Source: Novosphingobium resinovorum (GTDB lineage Bacteria > Pseudomonadota > Alphaproteobacteria > Sphingomonadales > Sphingomonadaceae). From it: 64,000 nt of DNA. Each line of letters begins with the position of its first letter. Within the stretch, counting starts at the first letter, position 1. The position numbers were made by a program, and so were the translations under genes. Positions 59,057 to 64,000 of this stretch are shown piece by piece. The stretch lies in contig NZ_CP017075.1 in NCBI RefSeq assembly GCF_001742225.1, positions 2,418,001 through 2,482,000 of the forward strand, read 5' to 3'. The notes beneath the pieces were generated by a model. That model was not told the DNA's origin. It worked only from the letters and a program-made list of their open reading frames with translations, and searched no databases.

Positions 59057-59334
59057 ATACCGTCACGATCGCTCACCTTGTACAATTTTTTCTGTTATTT
59101 CAGTGCCTTAATAGAAGTGTTGGTAAGCATGAGAGCCTCCAATTCTGTCCAAACAACAGCAGAGAGGCGCCAATTATACCGTCAGGCCAAAACAGGCGTC
59201 GCTGGAAGCGATTTTATCTCGTAATTTCAAATATTTATGGTCAAAAACTATACCGTCAGCAGCTCTCTTAGCCCTGACGGTATAGGTAAACCCCTAACCG
59301 AACAAGTTCCCCCATACCGTCCGCTATACCGTCA
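59057..59334. repeat. TATACCGTCA repeats, right cluster (6 copies)
   Basis: Copies at 59057-59065 (ATACCGTCA), 59175-59185, 59249-59259, 59274-59284 (inverted, CTGACGGTATA), 59313-59321 (CATACCGTC) and 59325-59334. They lie between the integrase remnant and guaA. The pair at 59249/59274 is an inverted repeat with a 14-bp spacer. No gene is seen in 59066-59449. Confidence 0.75.
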
Positions 59335-59449
59335 AATCGGAGCATTGCCCCTCGATAGACGACGATAGATGATGATATTTTTATCGTTTTTTCTCATACG
59401 GTTAGATCGCAACATGGCGTGCAATCGGATACCGCCAGAGGGGTAAAAA

Positions 59450-61009
59450 TCATTCCCACTCGATCGTGCCGGGCGGCTTCGAGGTGTAATCGTAGACCAC
59501 GCGGTTGATGCCCTTGACCTCGTTGATGATGCGGGTCGCGACGCGGCTGAGGAAGGCCGCGTCGAAGGGGTAGATATCCGCCGTCATGCCGTCGGTCGAA
59601 GTGACCGCGCGCAGGCCGCAGACGCTGTCGTAAGTACGACCGTCGCCCATCACGCCCACCGTCTTGACCGGCAGCAGCACCGCAAAGGCCTGCCAGATCG
59701 CGTCGTAGAGACCGGCGTTGCGAATCTCCTCGAGGTAGACCGCGTCCGCCTTGCGCAGGATGTCGCAGCGCTCGCGGCTGACTTCGCCGGGGATGCGGAT
59801 GGCAAGACCCGGGCCGGGGAACGGGTGACGACCGACGAAGACGTCGGGCAGGCCCAGTTCGCGGCCCAGTTCGCGCACTTCGTCCTTGAACAGTTCGCGC
59901 AGCGGCTCGACGAGCTTCATGTTCATGCGCTCGGGCAGGCCGCCGACGTTATGGTGGCTCTTGATCGTCACCGAAGGACCGCCGGTAAACGAAACGCTTT
60001 CGATCACGTCCGGATACAAGGTGCCCTGCGCCAGGAACTCGGCGCCGCCGATCTTCTTGGCCTCGTCCTCGAACACGTCGATGAAGGTCTTGCCGATGAA
60101 CTTGCGCTTGGCTTCGGGGTCGGTGACGCCCTCAAGTCCGTTGAGGAACAGCGTCGAGGCATCGACGTGGACCAGCGGGATGTTGTAGTGGCCGCGGAAC
60201 AGGCTGACGACCTGGTCCGCCTCGCCCATGCGCATCAGGCCGTGATCGACGAACACGCACGTGAGCTGGTCGCCGATCGCCTCGTGGATCAGCACTGCCG
60301 CAACGGCGGAATCGACGCCGCCCGAAAGGCCGCAGATCACCCGGCCCTCGCCCACCTGCGCGCGGATTTCCTCGATCTTGGTCTTGCGAAATTCGGCCAT
60401 CGTCCAGTCACCGGTCAGACCGCAGACATGGCGCACGAAGTTCTTGAGCAGCTTGCCGCCGTCGGGCGTGTGCACGACCTCGGGGTGGAACTGCATCGCG
60501 TAGATGCGCTTCTCGTCGTTGGCGATCACCGCGAAAGGCGCGCCTGCGCTCGATGCGACCGGGCGGAAGCCGGGAGCGAGGCTGGTCACCTTGTCGCCGT
60601 GGCTCATCCAGACCTGATGCTTCTCGCCGACCTTCCACAGGCCGTTGAACAGAGCGCACTCATCGCCGATCTCGATGAAGGCGCGGCCGAACTCGCCCCC
60701 ATCGCCGCCGGTCACTTCACCGCCCATCTGATGCATCAGCGACTGCTGGCCGTAGCAGATACCCAGGATCGGGCGGCCGCTCTCGAGGATCACGTCGGGG
60801 ATGCGAGGACCGTTCTCATCCAGCACCGAGGCGGGCGAGCCGGAGAGGATTACGCCCACCGGGTTCATGCGGCGGAACGCCTCCTCAGCGGCGTTGAACG
60901 GGGCGATCTCGGAATAGACGCCGGCCTCGCGCACGCGCCGGGCAATCAGCTGCGTCACCTGGCTGCCGAAGTCGACGATCAGAACGGATTCGGTGGGCTG
61001 GATATTCAT
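59450..61009 (-). CDS. guaA: GMP synthase, glutamine-hydrolysing
   Basis: The 519-residue enzyme converts XMP to GMP. The amidotransferase domain has the nucleophile Cys about 85 in GICYGQQ and the His/Glu pair in [10 protein letters not shown]. The ATP pyrophosphatase domain has [10 protein letters not shown] (PP-loop, about 227-236). The dimerisation domain ends GTIEWE. Its last codon and stop now come from island DNA (GAA TGA), whereas the native GAG TAA lies 3 kb away; the protein is unchanged. It is presumably fully functional. Confidence 0.97.
   Translation of the reverse strand: MNIQPTESVLIVDFGSQVTQLIARRVREAGVYSEIAPFNAAEEAFRRMNPVGVILSGSPASVLDENGPRIPDVILESGRPILGICYGQQSLMHQMGGEVTGGDGGEFGRAFIEIGDECALFNGLWKVGEKHQVWMSHGDKVTSLAPGFRPVASSAGAPFAVIANDEKRIYAMQFHPEVVHTPDGGKLLKNFVRHVCGLTGDWTMAEFRKTKIEEIRAQVGEGRVICGLSGGVDSAVAAVLIHEAIGDQLTCVFVDHGLMRMGEADQVVSLFRGHYNIPLVHVDASTLFLNGLEGVTDPEAKRKFIGKTFIDVFEDEAKKIGGAEFLAQGTLYPDVIESVSFTGGPSVTIKSHHNVGGLPERMNMKLVEPLRELFKDEVRELGRELGLPDVFVGRHPFPGPGLAIRIPGEVSRERCDILRKADAVYLEEIRNAGLYDAIWQAFAVLLPVKTVGVMGDGRTYDSVCGLRAVTSTDGMTADIYPFDAAFLSRVATRIINEVKGINRVVYDYTSKPPGTIEWE
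59454..59464 (-). other. Right attachment site in guaA
   Basis: The 11-bp core TCCCACTCGAT on the plus strand, inside the last four codons of guaA. The same 11 bp at 56468-56478 mark the other end of the island. Confidence 0.88.
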
Positions 61010-61494
61010 GGCGAGCCACTAGTCGCGCGCGGGTTGGCTGTCCAGCCCCCGAAACGCGGCAGATGACGCATCATTACTGCGCCAGGCAACCCGTCAGGGC
61101 AGTTTTCCATTTCTTTGCGTAGGCTCCGCGATTTTGAGTTCGCATTGCAGCATTTAGCGTCGCACCGATAATTGCCTATTTTTTAGGCAATCCACTAAAG
61201 ACTGCTGAAGGCTTGCCGGAGGCCCACGTCAGTCAGATCGACACAGCGATAACAGCAACAGGAGAAAACCGGTCATTTTCGGCGATGACTTGAGCGCAAT
61301 GCACGCCGAATCGAGCCTCTGTTGCAAGACATGCAACATAACTTGCCCCTTTTGAATTTGCGCAAAATTTGTGCATCGCTATTTGCCGCATCGCAGCAAG
61401 AGGCGCCGGAACGCTTCCTGCCGCACGCAAGGCGGAGCGCCGGAACGCTCCGCATATGCGATGAAACGATAAGAATGTTTGCAGGAGCTTTATT
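61010..61494. other. 485-bp non-coding region upstream of guaA, with palindromes
   Basis: No convincing gene is seen until the small ORF at 61495. It holds a perfect inverted repeat, ATTGCCTA (61171-61178) with TAGGCAAT (61184-61191) around five T's, and a 13-bp direct repeat GCGCCGGAACGCT (61403-61415 and 61437-61449), 34 bp apart. The second copy sits in GGAGCG-CCGGAA-CGCTCC. Promoters of guaA and of the small ORF must be here. Confidence 0.6.
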
Positions 61495-61575
61495 ATGACC
61501 CTCGTGCACCGCACGTTCGGGTTCGCTGCCGCGCTGGGCACCAGCGCGCTGGCGTTCGCGCTTACCCTCGCCTGA
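61495..61575 (+). CDS. Very short ORF, 26-residue hydrophobic peptide
   Basis: ATG 61495 is 8 nt after GCAGGAG, a strong Shine-Dalgarno, and the frame ends at TGA 61573-61575. The peptide begins MTLVHRTFGFAA, then an alanine/leucine-rich run ending TLA. It has a short basic start and one hydrophobic stretch, as in a signal peptide or single-span small protein. A rho-independent terminator follows 41 bp later. It may be a membrane microprotein, a leader peptide or part of a small RNA. No family is recognised. Confidence 0.5.
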   Translation: MTLVHRTFGFAAALGTSALAFALTLA

Positions 61576-61616
61576 TTTTCCAGGCGCCGGTGGCGTTACC
61601 CTGAATTACCCATGAG

Positions 61617-61643
61617 AAGGGCGGCCCCAGGGCCGCCTTTTTT
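61617..61643 (+). terminator. Rho-independent terminator after the small ORF
   Basis: GGCGGCC (61620-61626) pairs with GGCCGCC (61631-61637), followed by six T's, with flanking AAG/CTT pairing. On the other strand it may also serve the converging acyltransferase gene. Confidence 0.85.
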
Positions 61644-61653
61644 CGTACCAACG

Positions 61654-62739
61654 TCATGCTGCCATCTTCACAGGCATGGTCACGCCGCCACGCGAAGAAA
61701 GCATTGCCTTGCGGCCAGTATCCGGCAAGCGCCATGCGGGCAGATCCAGCAGCCAGTCCGCCGCTCCCGTCCGCAACAACGCACCATGTGCCACCAGGCA
61801 CGCTGTCACGATCAGCGGCACAGCCAGGAGCGGATAGACTGCTCCTGCCCAGACACTGGTGAGGATAGGCGTAGCGCAGCGCTCGAGGAGGAAGGCCAGC
61901 CCGGGCATCATCAGGAAGTGCATGAGGTAGATCGGCAGGGTTCGCTTGGCGAGCCAGGAGGCAGGCGCGATCAGCGCCGAACTCCGACGCACCAAGAGCA
62001 TGCAAAGCATCGCACCGGCCGCTACCGCCAGAATATCCACCGGCAGCAGAAACGTGTCGGACTTCAAAGCCACGGCCGCCCCGACAAGGTACGCCCCGCC
62101 CAGTACCAATACGCGCGAAGCCGTTGCGCGCTCGACGAACGCCAGGACCTGGTCCTTCATGCGCACACCAGCGACAAAGAAAATCGCACAGCGCAGCATC
62201 TTGGGCTGATGTGCGGACAGGTGCCCTTCGAACATAGTCCCCAGCACTGACAGCACTGCACAGAGCAGCAGCGCCGCCCAGACCGGCAGCGGCAAAGTGA
62301 TCCTGGTCAGCAGGTAATACATGCCCAGCGCCAACAGGTACCATGACATGCGGGTCAGAAGCAGCACGGGCAGGAGGCGGTTATCCGCCGTCCATTCAAA
62401 CCAGGACGCGGCCGGGTCCATCGGCACCAGGACCTGGTAAATCACGCCCCAGGCGAAGTAGAGGTAGAGCGGCCTCACCAACCGGCTGCGCTGCGTATCG
62501 AGGCGCGGCCGCATGACCGACTCAGAAGCGAGAATCCCGGAGACAAGAAAGAACAGGGGCATACGCACCGGCCGGATGAAACCGTTCAAGACATGCCAAG
62601 CCGCCGCCAGTTCCACATTGTTCGCCCATGGCATCAACGCAACCTGCTCACCCAGATGCATCATCACCACCAGCAAAATACATCCCGCCTTGGCAAAATT
62701 GGGCCAGACAAGGTCCCTCTGGGAAACGTCCGTAATCAT
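61654..62739 (-). CDS. Acyltransferase family 3 membrane protein
   Basis: This 361-residue protein has about 10 membrane helices and the Acyl_transf_3 pattern: an N-terminal helix with LLVVMMHLGEQ (histidine of the active site), then RMPLFFLVSGILASES, RLVRPLYLYF and LPIYLMHFLMMPGL. Relatives O-acetylate exopolysaccharides, lipids or glucans in the inner membrane. The substrate is unknown. It converges with the small ORF and is about 280 bp from gyrB. Confidence 0.88.
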   Translation of the reverse strand: MITDVSQRDLVWPNFAKAGCILLVVMMHLGEQVALMPWANNVELAAAWHVLNGFIRPVRMPLFFLVSGILASESVMRPRLDTQRSRLVRPLYLYFAWGVIYQVLVPMDPAASWFEWTADNRLLPVLLLTRMSWYLLALGMYYLLTRITLPLPVWAALLLCAVLSVLGTMFEGHLSAHQPKMLRCAIFFVAGVRMKDQVLAFVERATASRVLVLGGAYLVGAAVALKSDTFLLPVDILAVAAGAMLCMLLVRRSSALIAPASWLAKRTLPIYLMHFLMMPGLAFLLERCATPILTSVWAGAVYPLLAVPLIVTACLVAHGALLRTGAADWLLDLPAWRLPDTGRKAMLSSRGGVTMPVKMAA

Positions 62740-63027
62740 GCGCTCTAACCCCCTGTTCAGAGCAGGAAGCTAAGGAGATATATTTATTCCGACGTTAATC
62801 ATTAGAAGCCGCAGACAAGTAACAATCAATTGCACTGGCGAAGACATCAGAATTACAGATATTTAATTCTGGTAGACGGGCGTCACCCCCCACGCATGTC
62901 GTTCCCGCCGCCTGCCTGCATCGCTTCGCCGCAGCCTCGCCGAACCACTGTCGCACCCTTGTGGAAAACCCCGGCCTCAGAGCCGGTTTCGCTTGGGTTT
63001 ACCCCCCTCAGACCCTATATGCTCGCC

Positions 63028-64000
<973 letters not shown>

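Larger units (their letters stand above)
56464..59464. mobile_element. Decayed genomic island inserted in the 3' end of guaA
   Basis: The 3.0-kb segment is bounded by the 11-bp direct repeat TCCCACTCGAT (56468-56478 and 59454-59464). On the guaA strand this reads ATCGAGTGGGA, the last codons of guaA. The left copy continues as GTAA, which completes a GAG codon and TAA stop: the displaced native end of guaA. The right copy continues ATGA, giving GAA and TGA to the present gene. The island carries hipBA, a truncated integrase, AT-richer spacers and repeated TATACCGTCA sites. The guaA 3' end is a known target of tyrosine-integrase islands. Confidence 0.9.

Noticed and set aside
56537..59334. CRISPR array
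   Set aside because: The TATACCGTCA repeats are too short and irregularly spaced, with no uniform spacers and no cas genes.
61233..61541. 102-codon minus-strand ORF upstream of guaA
   Set aside because: It is antisense to the small ORF with the strong ribosome binding site, has odd composition and no start signal.

Overview
The window looks like chromosomal DNA of an alphaproteobacterium of the order Sphingomonadales, most like Novosphingobium. The base composition is high-GC. There is a serine palmitoyltransferase gene with its own acyl carrier protein (sphingolipid synthesis), DivK and alphaproteobacterial-type DksA, and many intergenic palindromic repeats of the kind familiar from sphingomonads. 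The genus is inferred from gene content only.

Layout. 1-400: tRNA-Leu(CAG) with the first codons of a tyrosine integrase facing out of the window, so a mobile element probably begins at the left edge. 0.6-6.5 kb: a SDR-type epimerase, two small DUF2171-like proteins, a lipoprotein PQQ/cytochrome c dehydrogenase and small envelope proteins. 6.5-15.6 kb: a catabolic cluster (VOC protein, Rieske oxygenase alpha subunit, MFS transporter, EthD protein and SMP-30-like propeller on the minus strand; a SDR and a Baeyer-Villiger-type monooxygenase diverging on the plus strand). 15.8-26.5 kb: ftsK, a TbpB-like lipoprotein, a Kef-type antiporter, a thioesterase, two divergent peptidases and a cupin. 26.6-29.7 kb: an EF-hand protein followed by an OmpR/histidine kinase pair. 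29.7-45.9 kb: housekeeping genes (M1 peptidase, HerA-like ATPase, fused pabBC, aminotransferase, RluA-type synthase plus ArfB, PilZ, dksA, and a five-gene overlapping operon DUF3572-HAD-RidA-GDPD-GNAT). 45.9-47.9 kb: divK, then acp-spt with a strong terminator. 48-54 kb: propeller lipoprotein, flavin reductases with an HxlR regulator, Usg, tldD. 54.3-56.4 kb: a three-gene membrane operon (small TM protein, DCC thiol protein, HTTM-like protein).

56.46-59.46 kb is a decayed genomic island inserted in the 3' end of guaA. It carries an intact hipBA toxin-antitoxin pair, a broken integrase and two clusters of a TATACCGTCA repeat near its ends. The left border still holds the displaced original last codons and stop of guaA, so both attachment sites can be read directly. 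guaA follows, then a 26-codon ORF with a good ribosome binding site and its own terminator (61.5 kb), an acyltransferase, and the start of gyrB at the right edge.

Four families of palindromic intergenic repeats (A: 4 copies, B: 3, C: 3, D: 1) fill most gaps between transcription units. The best candidates for something undescribed are the small ORF at 61,495, the repeat-flanked guaA island, and the EF-hand/two-component module with a pyrimidine-loop hairpin in its leader. No CRISPR array, rRNA or complete insertion sequence was seen.
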